From the NCBI GenBank assembly GCA_963678675.1, contig OY783193.1:6331501-6395500 (forward strand): a stretch of 64,000 bases of DNA, given 5' to 3'. A program made the position numbers and the translations under genes. Position 1 is the first letter of the stretch, and every line of letters begins with the position of its first letter. The stretch comes from Xiphydria camelus. Lineage: Eukaryota > Arthropoda > Insecta > Hymenoptera > Xiphydriidae. Of this stretch, positions 22,407-34,199 are shown piece after piece. The notes under the pieces are model-generated. The model did not search any database. It was not told the DNA's origin and worked only from the letters and a program-made list of their open reading frames with translations.

Positions 22407-23975
22407 TTTGTTTATCGCGGGCGAAGACCGTGTACTCTCGTGATTGTGGGAGAAGACCGGGGTATTAAGGGGATAGAGAGACCGAGACGAGATAGAAGAG
22501 AGGCAAGGTTCGAGTTACACGCGCAAACGACCTTCTTCGAGCGAGGCGAGGCCTTGCCTCGTACCTACAGCCTCGTCCGGTAGAGCGAGGGAATATCGTT
22601 CGTTGCGATAGTAACCTACATACATAGGATGAATCGGCGGCGTCGTCGCCAGGGTTCAGACGATTTTCCGGTATGCCGCGACGTTTATAAATTTGCGTAG
22701 TCGACGGAGAAGCTGCGGGAAAGGATCGTCGGTCGATCAAACGACGTGTCTTTTTCAGTGTAGACATATATAGTTGGAATAACTAAATATTTGGTTGAAC
22801 TTACTAGTATTTCGGTTAGACTAACTAAATTCAATTAACCAGATGAGTTTTGTCATTTCAACCAAGTTATTTTTGTCAGTCCATACTCGCGCGAATGCGA
22901 GAAATTATTTTCTTAAAATAGACTTCGCTCTGCGTTCTAATATTAGTGTAGCCTTTGTGTGTGTCGAGGTTAAACTTTGGAATGTTAGAAAAACCTCTAA
23001 TCTTCAGTTTAATAACCGCTCGACTCGTATAATTATCTCGCTTCTTCCATAAACTTGTTTTCAGGCATCGTCATTAATTTCATTGGAAAATTCGATCGCG
23101 TTTCTAATTTCTCGGAACTTCGCGCATACTTCTTCCACACCCAACCAATACTCCCGCATGTATAAAACGTGAGACGCATATCTTCCTCGTCAGTATAGCC
23201 GATTTCGTATTGGCAAGCGCACACCTTCGCCTTCGAATCTCGACGGCCGGTATCACCGACACGAAATTACGGGAAAACACAACGGGGGCGTGTGTCTACC
23301 GACACGAAACCTGCTCTAAACGCGTGAGATACCTCTCGTGCGGTATGCCAGGACTTATCAATCGGTCCAAAATCCCGCCTGACGCAAGACTTCGAATAAT
23401 ATCACGTCTAACCCGCGGAATCCTCCCACCCTGCCACCCTTCCCGGCGCGATTCAATTTCGAAACTTCTCTCGCGTCGCTTCCGCGCGATCCACGAGTTG
23501 TCTCCCCTCGTGCGCGCGCGCGCACACACATACACACATGAATACACCCGTTACATAAATATGTCCATGACGCGACACGAAGCAGCGGTGTACCGGAGTT
23601 AAATATATTATCGTGCCACCGTGCGCTCTCTATCTATGTTAGAATCGCGCGGCGAATGCGCGCAGCATGTGTGCATTTGCGCGCGCGCGTCCTCCTCGTC
23701 CCGGTATTCATATACATATGTAAGACCGCGCGCGGACATAATGCTGTAAACAGATTAAATATACGACAGGCCATATAAGTACGAACAAACCGAGCAACCT
23801 ATCCACCTACCCCTCGCCAACGCTCACAATCAGAACGCGCTCTCTTCTTTTCACATGTACACGTACGGACGCGCATATGGGTAAACACACCTGAGCATAC
23901 GCGGTACGCGCGTGTACTTCGCGGGCATAAATTCGAGTATCTGTATAGCGGCATGAATGTCAACTTCCAGCTGTA
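22407..23975. other. No supported gene; contains one family A fragment
   Basis: Apart from the family A fragment at 22756-22881 I see only CpG-rich sequence, with a mixed GC/CA run at about 23513-23535. The 130-codon open frame at 23210-23602 has no domain and overlaps an opposite-strand frame. Confidence 0.5.
22756..22881 (-). mobile_element. MITE family A fragment (copy 6)
   Basis: Carries GGAATAACTAAATATTTGG, TTGAACTTACTAGTATTTC and the end CAACCAAGTTATTTTTGTCA. The other half of the element is missing. It begins at a CAGTGTA, which may be a remnant of another tip, so an internal deletion joining two ends is possible. Confidence 0.65.
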
Positions 23976-24362
23976 CACTGAGAGAAATAATTGCTGATGC
24001 CAATAAAATATTAAAAAAAAAAAAAGATTTAAGATAGGTAACTGACCCAATAGCAGAGCACGTTCTAGTAGCCGGACAAATTTCAGTATAATTCAAATGT
24101 GTTTTTATGTTTAGACCAAATTCCCCAGGAACAAGCCACAGTATCTTCGCGCAAGAAAACATTTGATAAGTTTGAGTATTTGTTTGCTTGTTTTGTTTTT
24201 TTTTTTCACGCAGGAATAATTTCTCATCCCAACGAAGATATTCTTGAATGAAGAATATAATATATTCTTCGACCAAGAATTTGTAATCTTCAAAATTTTT
24301 AAGATCATAATGTCCTTGGCTCAAGATATATTTTTTGGATAATAGCAATTATTTCTCTCAGT
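23976..24362 (-). mobile_element. MITE family B copy 4, with a ~100-bp insert
   Basis: Both ends match family B in reverse orientation (CACTGAGAGAAATAATTGC and GCAATTATTTCTCTCAGTA) after a TA. Between about 24015 and 24118 the element contains foreign sequence starting with an A-run and including AGCAGAGCACGTTCTAGTAG. After it the family B order resumes at CCAGGAACAAGCCACAG. The insert's identity is unknown. Confidence 0.8.
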
Positions 24363-25471
24363 ATAAGTGCGTTCGGTTTTATCAGTGGGGGAAGAGACCG
24401 GGGGATCACCGCGAGAGTGATTAAAAGAAGGGAAAAAATAGTAAGGAAAAATAGTAAAGAAGATAACAAGAGAGAGAGAAAGAGAGAAGCGTAGATAAGC
24501 AGCGGCGAACTTTGGACTAGACCACGGTAGCGTCGCGTGGGTGATTATTATCGTTTCGGAGAAGTGAAACGTTCTCGCCGTCACACGCCACAGCCGCGCG
24601 CGGCACTAACATATGTATACAGAGTCCCTCGCGCCTCCGCGCCTTCTGATAACAGGCCGCTCGATTGTTAATCCCTCCCGCGATTGACCTTGGATGCGAC
24701 CAAAAAGAACCAGGCGTGCCCGGGAGAGGCTCTTTATAAAACGACGCGCAGGGAGGCGCAGAGACGCGAGTCTACTCGAGGCAGCCGTAACTGGTGGAGC
24801 TCTGGTATCCTCTCCCTCTTTTTCTCGCTGTATTCCTCTCTCTTTTCATCTTACACTCGCTCGACATTTGCGCGCCGCAATACGCGAGAGATCTCCGCGT
24901 CTTGTGTCGCAGTCGTTGCTGCCGATCGCCTCTCACTCTTCCGCGGTGCAGCGTTGCGAGTCCTTTTTTTGTCTGGGAACGGCATCGGGAAAGAGGTACA
25001 TCCGTGGGAGGGCGTCTCTCTCGGTTCCGACGTTGCCATGACGCTTGATTGATTCTGTCGCGAATTCAAGTCCGGAGGAGAGATTTTTTTTCAGGTTCAT
25101 CATTTTTTCATGTCTCATCTCTGTTGTTGCAATCCCGCTGCATTTCCTGTTTAATAATTATTGTCTTTCTCGTTGAATACTTGCCGTACTTCTCGTTAAA
25201 TATTCGGCACGATTCTTATCGATTATTTCACGTGTGTCTCTTCGCATCTGGGTTTAATCGGATAAAATAGCTATCCGCGCGACCAGTGGCGTTATTCGCG
25301 GAGTGTTTTTAAGGCAGACGGACGTATTAATCGTCGGAGCAGACAACCATGTTTTCACACACGCGTTAGCATGATTCTGGGAGTATGAGTCGAGGCGATA
25401 TATCGCAAAGATGTATGTATGTATGTATTCGCATTACATCACGCTCGTTTGTGCCGGAACGCAAAAGCCGT

Positions 25472-25591
25472 TATATCTCATGATTAGTTGATTTAAGAGA
25501 AAAATGTTTTGAATGAAAGTTGTTCAATTTCGATCGCTCTACAACTTTTATTCGAAGCATTTTTCCTTCCGGTCGGCCAGTCGCTAGATAC
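25472..25591. repeat. Foldback repeat N, copy 2
   Basis: The inner arms are GAGAAAAATGTTTTGAATGA and, inverted, GGAAAAATGCTTCGAATAA, with AAAGTTGT and ACAACTTT. The outer arms start TATCTCATGATTAG and, inverted, TATCTAGCGACTGG. The arrangement matches 16581-16716. Confidence 0.5.
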
Positions 25592-25653
25592 AGCGATCCT
25601 TGGCGCGCTCGTCCGACTAATAACGCCCTTTACTACTGTATACGCTTCTCGCC

Positions 25654-25738
25654 ATATCGGTGCCTCAGAATTATAAAGTTCTATGTTCTATAGAAGTTCT
25701 ATGTAACATAGAACCTTATAATTCTGAGGCAACGATAT
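25654..25738. repeat. Near-perfect 85-nt hairpin
   Basis: A stem of about 34 bp with two mismatches: left ATATCGGTGCCTCAGAATTA continuing to GTTCTATGTT, right inverse ATATCGTTGCCTCAGAATTA continuing likewise. The loop is about 17 nt and includes CTATAGAAG. It could be a very short foldback element or a hairpin RNA. It does not match an insect miRNA that I recognise. The direction of transcription, if any, is unknown. Confidence 0.6.
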
Positions 25739-26193
25739 GTATAGGTATAACTCCTAGGCTTTTCCTCCTTCTCGTATTCAAAAAAGACCAATCCACTTGA
25801 CTTCTAGGGCATCGAGGTACAATTCGTCATACTTTGACCGTTTTTCCTCCCCAGCGATTTCGAATGCCCTGTTCAGAGCGATAGGAAATAGGTTCGTCTC
25901 GCGTCATCCACCTGTCCCACGTTCAATCAGGCCGAATACTTTCTGAATGACGCTGCGCACATAAAATCCGTCCCGACCTACTGTGCTCCATTCCTTCACT
26001 TTTATTTTTTCAGAGTCATCCATTCCCTCTCCCTTTGTTTCCTGCCCCCCTCCACCCCTCAGTATATTTCTACTCTCTTTCTTTTCTTATTTTATTTCTA
26101 CGAGTTTCAAATTGTTGTATTTTCTACATATGTAATTGCTCTTATGGAACCTTGGGCCCAGAGCATTTTAATAAACGCTTCTCTCTCGCTTCC

Positions 26194-26393
26194 NNNNNNN
26201 NNNNNNNNNNNNNNNNNNNNNNNNNNNNNNNNNNNNNNNNNNNNNNNNNNNNNNNNNNNNNNNNNNNNNNNNNNNNNNNNNNNNNNNNNNNNNNNNNNNN
26301 NNNNNNNNNNNNNNNNNNNNNNNNNNNNNNNNNNNNNNNNNNNNNNNNNNNNNNNNNNNNNNNNNNNNNNNNNNNNNNNNNNNNNNNNNNNNN
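26194..26393. other. Assembly gap (200 N)
   Basis: Exactly 200 unknown bases. The flanks are CT-rich (CTCTCTCGCTTCC before, TTTTCCTCCTCCTCCTCC after), so the gap probably covers a low-complexity tract. The round size suggests an estimated or default gap length. Confidence 0.98.
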
Positions 26394-26629
26394 TTTTCCT
26401 CCTCCTCCTCCTAACGACCCGCTCCTCTCCAATCGAGAGAACTACTGCCATAGCTCGCGCGCGCATCGGTATTCGAGAAACGCGCGAGGGAAAAAGCGTA
26501 CTCCCCGGTGTTTTAAAAGGAGAAGGCGCGGAAAAATGAAAGCCTCCCGCTGCGCGTTACATTGAGGAAGAAAGAGGGAGGAGGGGAGGAATTTTCACAG
26601 TGCATCGCGTGGAAAGAAATACGATCTTG

Positions 26630-26909
26630 CACTGAGGAAGAGAATGTTTCAAAGTGTAGCAATCAATTCCAAAAAGTAAGGGGGAAAAACTCTAGGTAAG
26701 AAGTGTGGTGATGGAGCAGTTATGTGAATCCGGTTAAATATTATACTGTATAAGACTAAAATTACGTCTGACAAAAATATATTTTATACAGAGAGTACAG
26801 TATTTAACCGAATTCATAACTGCACTATCACTAAATTTCATACCTGGAGGTTTTTTCCCATACTTTCTGGGATTGCGTGCTACATTTTGAAATGTCATTT
26901 CTCTCAGTG
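26630..26909. mobile_element. 280-bp palindromic MITE
   Basis: Starts CACTGAGGAAGAGAATGTTT and ends AAATGTCATTTCTCTCAGTG. The inner inverse arms are ATGTGAATCCGGTTAAATA and TATTTAACCGAATTCATAA. The flanks are not a clean TA. Non-coding. The tip resembles families A and B but the interior is distinct. Confidence 0.65.
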
Positions 26910-27859
26910 CGTTAATAACACGAAAATTGAATCCAAAATTGATTATGAAGCAAACGAGAATTTATCTCCACGAAATAAAGGTGCATCAGAGATAAACCAT
27001 TTCTTCTTTAGACTTAAGTATATTCGAATCTAAGGGAGATGCAGAACACTTGTTTACTCAAGTCCTATTCATCTTCGCGCGCGTTCAATGTAAATAAATT
27101 TCCATTCGCTACGGACAAGTTTTCGAATCAATTTACGTGCGAAAAAAATCACATTTTCAACGTCCGTCCAATTCTGAATTGATTCCACGTTAAATTTAAT
27201 CGCGAAATAAATTTATTTCCAAAATCAAACGTGAACCTGGGTGGAATAAAAGCTATTCGAGTCAATCGATTGGTCCCTCGTCGAAATTACTCGTCACGCC
27301 ACCCGCAGGTCAACACGTAGCGATTCGCGATCAGCGGAAGCTGTCGTTCGCGGTACTCGGGGAATTCACTGACGAACAAATATCGAGAAACTAACCCCTG
27401 TGGACGAATGCGACGCGAGGGAATGGAATGAAGAGGAGGGAGAGGGATTGATCCACAGGGGTAAAATGGGGACTATTATATTACATTGATGGCACGTTTG
27501 AATCGTGAGATCGAAATACGCGGGCGGGGAAAGTAGGTGTCGCGATGCGAGAGAGTCGGACGGGGATGGAGCGACGCCCACGCGACGCCGCGTGACGTCA
27601 CGAGCCGTCAATACCGCGCGGCGACGGCGGCGGCGTCTGTTCTCCTCTCTTCTCTCCGTACCACCCGCTATTTCCGTATAATCTTCCCTCTTTTTGCCTG
27701 TTATCATCGCCATCTCTTCTTCGCACACAGGAATGCAAAAATGCATCGCGATGCATCTCGACGAGTTTACACCGTATACAGAGAGAACAATTCATCAAAC
27801 GGTTTCTGCGGTATTTTCAATTAAATTTCACTGCGGTGACGCGAGAGATCATGAACCTA
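26910..27859. other. No supported gene; contains one CRE-like palindrome
   Basis: A perfect TGACGTCA lies at 27593-27600 in CpG-rich DNA. Open frames around 27366-27824 overlap on both strands and have no domains. A promoter-associated CpG cluster is possible, but no TSS or coding exon is visible. Confidence 0.4.
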
Positions 27860-28087
27860 CACTGAAAAAGTTTTTTTTTAATAGTTAATATACTTATACT
27901 TGATTATGGTGAAAGAAATATTTCTTTGAACCAAGTAAATATTCGTCAGCTATTACTCCATTTTCGTTTGAATGAAAAAGAGATATTTTAATAATTAACA
28001 TAAATTTACTTGGCCTAACGAAATATTTCTTTCGTCGTAATCACAAGTATACATTTTATTAACTACAAATAAATTCTTCTCTCAGTG
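27860..28087. mobile_element. MITE related to family C, TA duplication
   Basis: Left tip CACTGAAAAAG, right tip CTTCTCTCAGTG, flanked by TA at 27858-27859 and 28088-28089. Inner blocks TTAATAGTTAATATAC and TTAACTACAAATAAATTC, plus CTAACGAAATATTTCTTTCG, link it to family C. Non-coding. Confidence 0.7.
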
Positions 28088-28314
28088 TAGAGAAAGTATA
28101 TTTGAATATGAATCTAGTAGAAATATTTATTCGCTTTTAATAAGGAATTCATTTACAAGAAGTTAACGGGAGTTTGAAATAAATACTTGTTCTACGCGAT
28201 GCACTTAAACATTTTTCTAAATTTAAATGGATCTTTCTCTGATACGAACAAAATTCCTATTTATGACTAGTAAATTTTCCAACAGATTCGTATTCAAATA
28301 AACTTTTCTCTGAG
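28088..28314. mobile_element. Inverted-repeat element abutting the previous MITE
   Basis: The left arm TAGAGAAAGTATATTTGAAT, followed by ATGAATC, is matched by the inverse of GATTCGTATTCAAATAAAC followed by TTTTCTCTGAG. The arms are about 27 bp. The element directly follows the tip of the 27860-28087 copy, so the two may be parts of one compound element. Confidence 0.5.
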
Positions 28315-29249
28315 TGGTGCACCTTGAGAGAAATGCAAAACTAGAGCGCACCCCTTTCCCGCGACAAACGCACGCCGCAGTCTACGCCGTGAAACTGAAA
28401 AAGCCCGGCGAACGATGATCGGGGGATCCGGTTAGAAAACGATCCAGGACCGACCACGTAAATAGGCGCGACCTGTTTTCCTTGCGGTGTCACGTGTGCG
28501 CCGCGAGTTGCACTCTCCTCTCTCACTTCCGTCTGCCCGATCGAGTTTCGTTCGGCTCGGGAGGAAGGAGAGAAAAATCGCCATAACCCCTCCGTCTCTT
28601 CTCTGCTCGCGGCGCCGCGCGATGAGTAAGCGAGTGCAGCGCGCGCGCGCCTGGCGATGAAACTATAACCGCGCGCGTAACTGCAATAATCGCGCGCACC
28701 CACCGGCGGAGCCTCCGCGACAAATTTACCGCCGTCGTTTATATTTAAAGCGCGCGGAGACCTCTCCCAACAAACGGCGAGGAAAAGTCCCGCCGAGGAG
28801 CATTTTCCGCGCGGGATTACGGGGCGCGAGGCGTGGGCGGGGGTGGGAAGCGGTGGGATCGCGTGACGCGCGGTCGCTTTGTCGAGTGCGTCGACGCGAC
28901 GCGCGTAGCGGTCGAGGTATCGCCGTGTCAGGAGCGCTCGCTATTTCTGGGCGTTCGGGGTGCACGCGACTTTTTCCCTCCCCTCCATCGAGAGAGTCGT
29001 TTTGCGTGAGTCAGTCGCGAGCTACGGATGAAATGTGGATAAGGGGAGGGGGAATGGGGGAAGCTGTGAGAATCCGGTAGCGAGTTTATGAATAAGGTGC
29101 ATACGAGATTGCGATGAAATTTTGGCAAAAAGTGATTGAAAAGAAAAGTCAGAGAAAAAGGTCAAAAAATGTCGTATTTTGCTATCATGCGGTAGTATCT
29201 CTGTAACAATTGCTCTCTCAGTGTGCAAGCATTTCACCGCGAAGACGGA
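28315..29249. other. No supported feature
   Basis: CpG-rich sequence; overlapping open frames at 28341-29128 are composition artefacts. A TATTTAAAG stretch at 28742-28750 lies in front of CpG-rich DNA but has no associated gene. Confidence 0.45.
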
Positions 29250-29692
29250 CCGTAATATGGGTTAACTTGGACATCGCGCGTAACACTGGACTGAAGCTTT
29301 CACAAAGAATTTAAATATTATTTATATTAAGAATAATGTTCGTTGAATAAGTTTCATAAAAATGAGAAAATGGATGACAAACTAGCAACGATTCTCATAT
29401 AAATTTAATAAATATTTACTCGACTACTATTTCTTATTTTTCTTTCAATTTTATTTCCATATATGGAATCGGCAATAAGAAAATTTCGAAAAATCAATTT
29501 TTACAGATACAATTTTAATAAATTTTGGTTAGTAATATTATGTTCGTTATTTTGAATTTCACAATTTTAACATCATGTTCAGAGAATCAGCAGTATCGAG
29601 GACCCTTAGAAATATAATTTTCGCTAGTAATGATACGTTAAACTTCATATTAAGCACAATATTGAGAGACGTCCAAGTAGCCCCATGGACGG
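29250..29692. mobile_element. Putative 443-bp inverted-repeat element
   Basis: The left end reads CCGTAATATGGGTTAACTTG followed by GACATC. The right end, inverted, reads CCGTCCATGGGGCTACTTGG followed by ACGTC. The interior is AT-rich and non-coding. Similarity of the ends is partial, so the call is tentative. Confidence 0.4.
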
Positions 29693-31080
29693 AATAACTC
29701 AGACATCCAATATTTATCCTTTTTCTAACTTAACAAAAACATTTATTTAAGTACAAATAGTCTCTAGCTATGAATGAAGGTTTCCTTAGTATAATGCAAC
29801 TACTCTTAGACATTTAAGTGAACATACTACACTACTTTTATATGAAAATCTGTTTAAAATATATCCAACAAGTCCCACATTACAGAACGGTTTGTCTAAT
29901 ATGAAAAGCCCCGCGTGCAAAATCATTTTGGAACGGAGAATATGACGCGTTGTTCCCGTAACACGCAACAGGAAGCGTTTAAAAGCAACGAGACATGGCT
30001 AGGAGGGAGAATTGACCGCGCCGCGCTAGAGATCGCCGAGATAAAAGCAAGAAAACGAGAAGGGAGGAAAGCAAGAAGGAAAGAAGACACCAGTGGCGGC
30101 CGCGACGGAGTGGAAGAGATTCCAGGCGATCGCGCCGATCGAAGATGGGCGGGCGACTCGCGCCGCAGGACGTGTGCATCGCGGGGAATTCGGAAACCGC
30201 GCCGGGAGGCTGCGCGAGGAATGCCGCGCTCTCTCGAGCCTACACGGGCGGAGGCACGCGCGACCGTTACCACTGTGAGGCGGGACATGCCGCGTGCTAC
30301 GCGCGAAATAAACAGACGCCATCTAAGGCGACTGCAATCGGAAGGAAAGTTTTAGCTGTAATAAAGCCACTTGTTGGATCGCTCGAGAGGAGAAGCGGAA
30401 ACTCGCGTTTATATGAGGGGAGAGACTCGAGAGAAAGAGAGTGTCCCTCAGTGTTTTAGAGTTTATTTATCGAATACCTGGAGACGAGTCTTTTCGCGAG
30501 GAGGAAAAAAAAGACAGAGAAGATAGACAGCCGAGGAAACATCGTATTATAAAAAAGTTGCCACTCTCCATTCTGGATTTATATATACGGGATGCACCGT
30601 ATATGGGGACGGAGCTCGGAAGCCAACGAGTGTGAGTCGATGTAAGACTGATGCGCGGAGGAAAAGCGGATTCGAGATCGCACTAGCTATTTTGCTATGT
30701 TTCGAGAGGATTTGTTTGTCTTATTACACTGAGAGAAGTGTTTAGGTTGCATAGCAATTAGTATAACTCTGGTAGTCTTATAAGACAGAGTGTAGCAATA
30801 TCAAATGTGACAACAGCGATACGCATTGCTGAAACGACTATACGTATAGTTGAAATAGCTATTTGCTTTGGTAAAGTAAAAATAAGCATTGCTAAGGCAA
30901 TTGAAAACGTATTCTTATATTAATAAACTATTAGCATTGCCACGTGCAATCTATAAAATTGTTCTGAGTTTATACGGAAAAACATGATTTTGCAATTTTA
31001 ACAAAACTAGGTTTTGCTGAGAATATCTTGCCATCATGACAAAAATAATATCTGTGGCAGCAAAAGACATGTCCAATAAT
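29693..31080. other. No supported gene
   Basis: Open frames of 60-146 codons at 29915-30459 overlap on both strands without domains. From about 30728 (CACTGAGAGAAGTG) an AT-rich region with recurring GCATTGC and TAGCAAT words may be another degenerate element, but I could not find a matching right end. Confidence 0.45.
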
Positions 31081-31119
31081 GGTATAAAAATATTTGCTGG
31101 GATAGCAAATATTTTTACC
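31081..31119. repeat. Short hairpin
   Basis: GGTATAAAAATATTTGCT and AGCAAATATTTTTACC form a 16-bp stem with one bulge and a 5-nt loop. It lies inside the AT-rich region with TAGCAAT repeats. No function is assigned. Confidence 0.5.
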
Positions 31120-31697
31120 GAAAACAATTTCACTGTGAGCAGCTGAAGAAAACCTACGCTTCGCGTATACGTCACACTGTATCCGAGTTATCCAGGCATT
31201 CACCTGTGCTAACGTGGGCGGACGAACTTATTGTCAGTCTCACATCAGGGACAAACATATTACTTTTCTGGTGACAAGTATACACTTGCTTGTGTAGACA
31301 AAACGGTGTCAACGACATAACGAATGATTGTATCAAAGTAAAGAATAATACAATTACATCAGCTGCGCGATGTTTTACAATTTACAATTTGGAATTCATA
31401 TTCACCGCTAAAGTAGGTAAACTACGGTATTATCCTCTCGTAGTTCTCTTCGACGTGTTTACAGGTATTTGTAAGATTATACGGTTTCGGTTTCACGTAA
31501 CAAGCTTCAAGAGCTGAATACTAAAAATTGCACGATGCACAATTGCACTTACGGTACACTCACTTATCCTCAGCAAGTGTTACGGGTGTAATTTTCCAAG
31601 ATAATAAAATAAAAATTATAAAATTATCGACGCTGCAAAAAAACGCCTGCAATACCCTTTAGTTTCTTGACTCGTACCTCGGAAACCATACATGGAA
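31120..31697. other. No supported feature
   Basis: Unique-looking AT-rich sequence; a 75-codon frame at 31290-31517 has no domain. Confidence 0.5.
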
Positions 31698-31923
31698 CAA
31701 AAATTAATCGTAGCATTTGCAAAGTTTATAGTTTTTATTTCGAGGAAAGACTGATTTATTCTTAAGTTAACTACAATTTTAGTAAAAATTGCAGCAACGC
31801 TTGCAGCTTCTACAAGTTTTACTATAATTTTTACTAAAATTTTAGTTATCGTAACAATAAATTGGCCTTGTCCCGAAATTTACCGCAAATTTTGTAAATG
31901 CTACGATTTGTTTTTGTCCATGC
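31698..31923. mobile_element. MITE family D copy 3
   Basis: Contains AACTACAATTTTAGTAAAAA, GCAGCAACGCTTGCAGCTTC, TAACAATAAATTGGCCTTG and CCCGAAATTTACCGCAAA in the same order as the copies near 12.4-12.9 kb. The left arm is more diverged than the right. Confidence 0.75.
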
Positions 31924-32960
31924 AGCATCCGCGAGACGAGAGATCCAACAGTACCTACCGTAGTTCGAACCAGATCGGTGAGTACGAAATTCCAGCGTCA
32001 TTGCGTAATTGACTCGGTCTCGTCTACTTCGTTAATTAGCGTCGCAAGGTCTCGTGGGAATGAGTAGCTGGACGGTTGGGCAGGAGAATTGGCAAGCGCG
32101 TCGCGTCGTCTAACGTTGCTCGTTAGACGCGCTAGGAGCGCGATACTCGCTCCAAACGGAGCGTCGCGATGAATGAAAAGGTTCTGATAAGCGAGACGTT
32201 GAGGCGCGCGAAAGAATTCCTGAATGGAAGATTCCCGCGAGGGTGACCCTGCGCTCTCCGCGACGATCTACATTTAATTCTCCATCTCGCAGATTTGTCC
32301 TCCTAGTGGTCGAATAATTCTCAGCCTCCGAGTGAGAGGCCCTTGAGTACACCTTCTTTACTGCTCTCCTCTTGGTGTTAGAATTTCACACCGCGATCGC
32401 CGCGCACGCGGCCCCGTGGCCGGCTGGCTGCCGCCACGCCGTATTAGTGCAGTAGTAAAGGAAATTCGTGTACGGGAACAACGGTATGGCGAGCTCCATT
32501 GAGTGTAAAGGCAGGTAACGGTTTCCGGGCAAGGATGTAGCACAGCCTACATACCTTCGATACACGGGCGAAGCGAGAGACGGCGGGAGAGGAGACCCCC
32601 CCTCTCTCTCTCATCGAGGGGAGACGTGAGGGAGCAAGCGTAGTGCTGAGCGGAGAGGAGGGGTGTGTCTCGGAGGAGAAACACACGAGGGAGCGAGTAT
32701 AGCACGGTGAGAATAAGAAAGGAGAGAGGGGGGGGGGGAGAGCGAGGGGAATTCTAGACTCTCGAAGGGGCAAGAAACACCCTAATCCCATCTATAAGGA
32801 TTCCATCCTGGTTAGTGAAGCTGCCATGTTTTACGTAGATTCTTACATGCAGTGTCTATCTTGATATTGAATATCAGGCGGTGTTAATGAGAATTTAGAT
32901 CCCTTCTTATTTTCAAATAAAAACGATTTCTGAGAAAAATAATTTCTAGAAATATCCACT
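31924..32960. other. No supported gene
   Basis: GA- and CpG-rich with a poly-G run at about 32730-32738. The minus-strand frame at 32444-32791 is a translation of GA-rich DNA. I see no repeats with a clear family. Confidence 0.5.
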
Positions 32961-33170
32961 TCTCGGGGAGTTCTAGGGACTTTTCGTGAAGTTATGTTTC
33001 TATTAAAGAGGAATATTTATTAACAAAATTGAAACTACGTGTAACAATTTGAAGATCCCCTTTATCAGAAAAACCACGGTTCATCAGCGAAACATTCTTT
33101 ATCTGGAAATGAGAAAAGAGGTCTAAAATCTTAGAAAAAACATAAGAGCTTCCCTAGTGAATCCAACTCA
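32961..33170 (+). repeat. Dispersed repeat K, copy 1
   Basis: Shares TCTAGGGACTTTTCGTG, AGTTATGTTTCTATTAAAG, CACGTGTAACAATTTGAAG, GTTCATCAGCGAAACATT and CTTCCCTAGT-type blocks with 44545-44817. The ends carry a weak inverse (CTAGGGA versus TCCCTAG), so an eroded DNA element is possible. Confidence 0.7.
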
Positions 33171-34199
33171 GACTGGATCGGTCGATCTCTTCGCCGCGCG
33201 TCTCTTTCCGCAAATCGATATCCCCCTTTATTTCGCAAATGTGTCATAAACGATCTCCCGTACGTAAAAAGTGTATCCTGCTCGGATAGGCGCTGCACGT
33301 GTGCACGCGCGATATATGTCCGCCGTTATATCGACGCGCGCGCGCCTATTTGAATGCAGCTGCGCACGGCGGTACGAAGAAAAAGAGATCGACGAATCGG
33401 ATGAAATATTCCAAATGTCAGTCGGATGACTCGAGCGAACATCGTGTCGTTTCGAGGGACGCGCACCCTGCGCTATACATTTACAACATTTCCAAAGGAA
33501 TTCCAACCTACGCACCGCCGCGATGCCTACGGTAAAGCGTCCCCCCGTGTGCACCAATAAGTATCGACAGGCCGGTTCTCCGCACAGTGAAAGGACGTGC
33601 GCGCGACACGGGCTCTAGTTACTTAACCTCCGTTTGACGGAAACGAGGTCATTTTTATTAACCGCCCTGCGGTATAGGTATGCGATCAATGCGACTCGAT
33701 TTTGTACCGGCGAGTATCGACGTTCGGTATATATGGAACCGATTTCTAAGCGCGAGTAAGTACAAACGCGTTGCCGGATGGAGGGAGGGAGGGGAAAAAA
33801 GAGCGGAAAACTGGTTTAAAGAGCGTCGGTTCGCGCGCGTATTGGAATCGGATCGTCAACGATCCGGCGCGGAATCGATCCGTAGATGGGCGGCGAAGAG
33901 AAGAATATCGGCGTGCCCAATACTCCCTAATTACGACGTTAGAGTGGACTTTGCAGAGCACTGTTAGCTCTAAATACACGCGCGCTCCGTATTTGGCAGT
34001 ACCCCGTGACGCTCGTGACTTTATAAAGGCGTGAGGGGGAATGACCCCAGAGATTGTACGTATTCGGGGTTGGCATCACATTGTTCAGATTTTGTGTCGT
34101 TAATTTTAAATTCAGCGATCAATAGAGACGAGGAGGAGGGATGAAAGGCAGAAACTGTGCTAGCTGAATAAATGGGTACCTATACTCGTGCAGGGTAAG
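33171..34199. other. No supported feature
   Basis: CpG-rich with arginine-rich open frames on both strands that lack domains. I see nothing else. Confidence 0.5.

Larger units (their letters stand above)
24363..26193. other. No supported gene
   Basis: Overlapping open frames at 24684-25118 on both strands have no domains. Two foldback structures occur (25472-25591 and 25654-25738, listed separately). The rest appears unique. The sequence becomes pyrimidine-rich just before the assembly gap. Confidence 0.5.

Noticed and set aside
29250..29692. Reading GGGTTAACTTGG as a retroelement primer-binding site
   Set aside because: It is part of an inverse pair and no LTR or polyprotein coding sequence is present.
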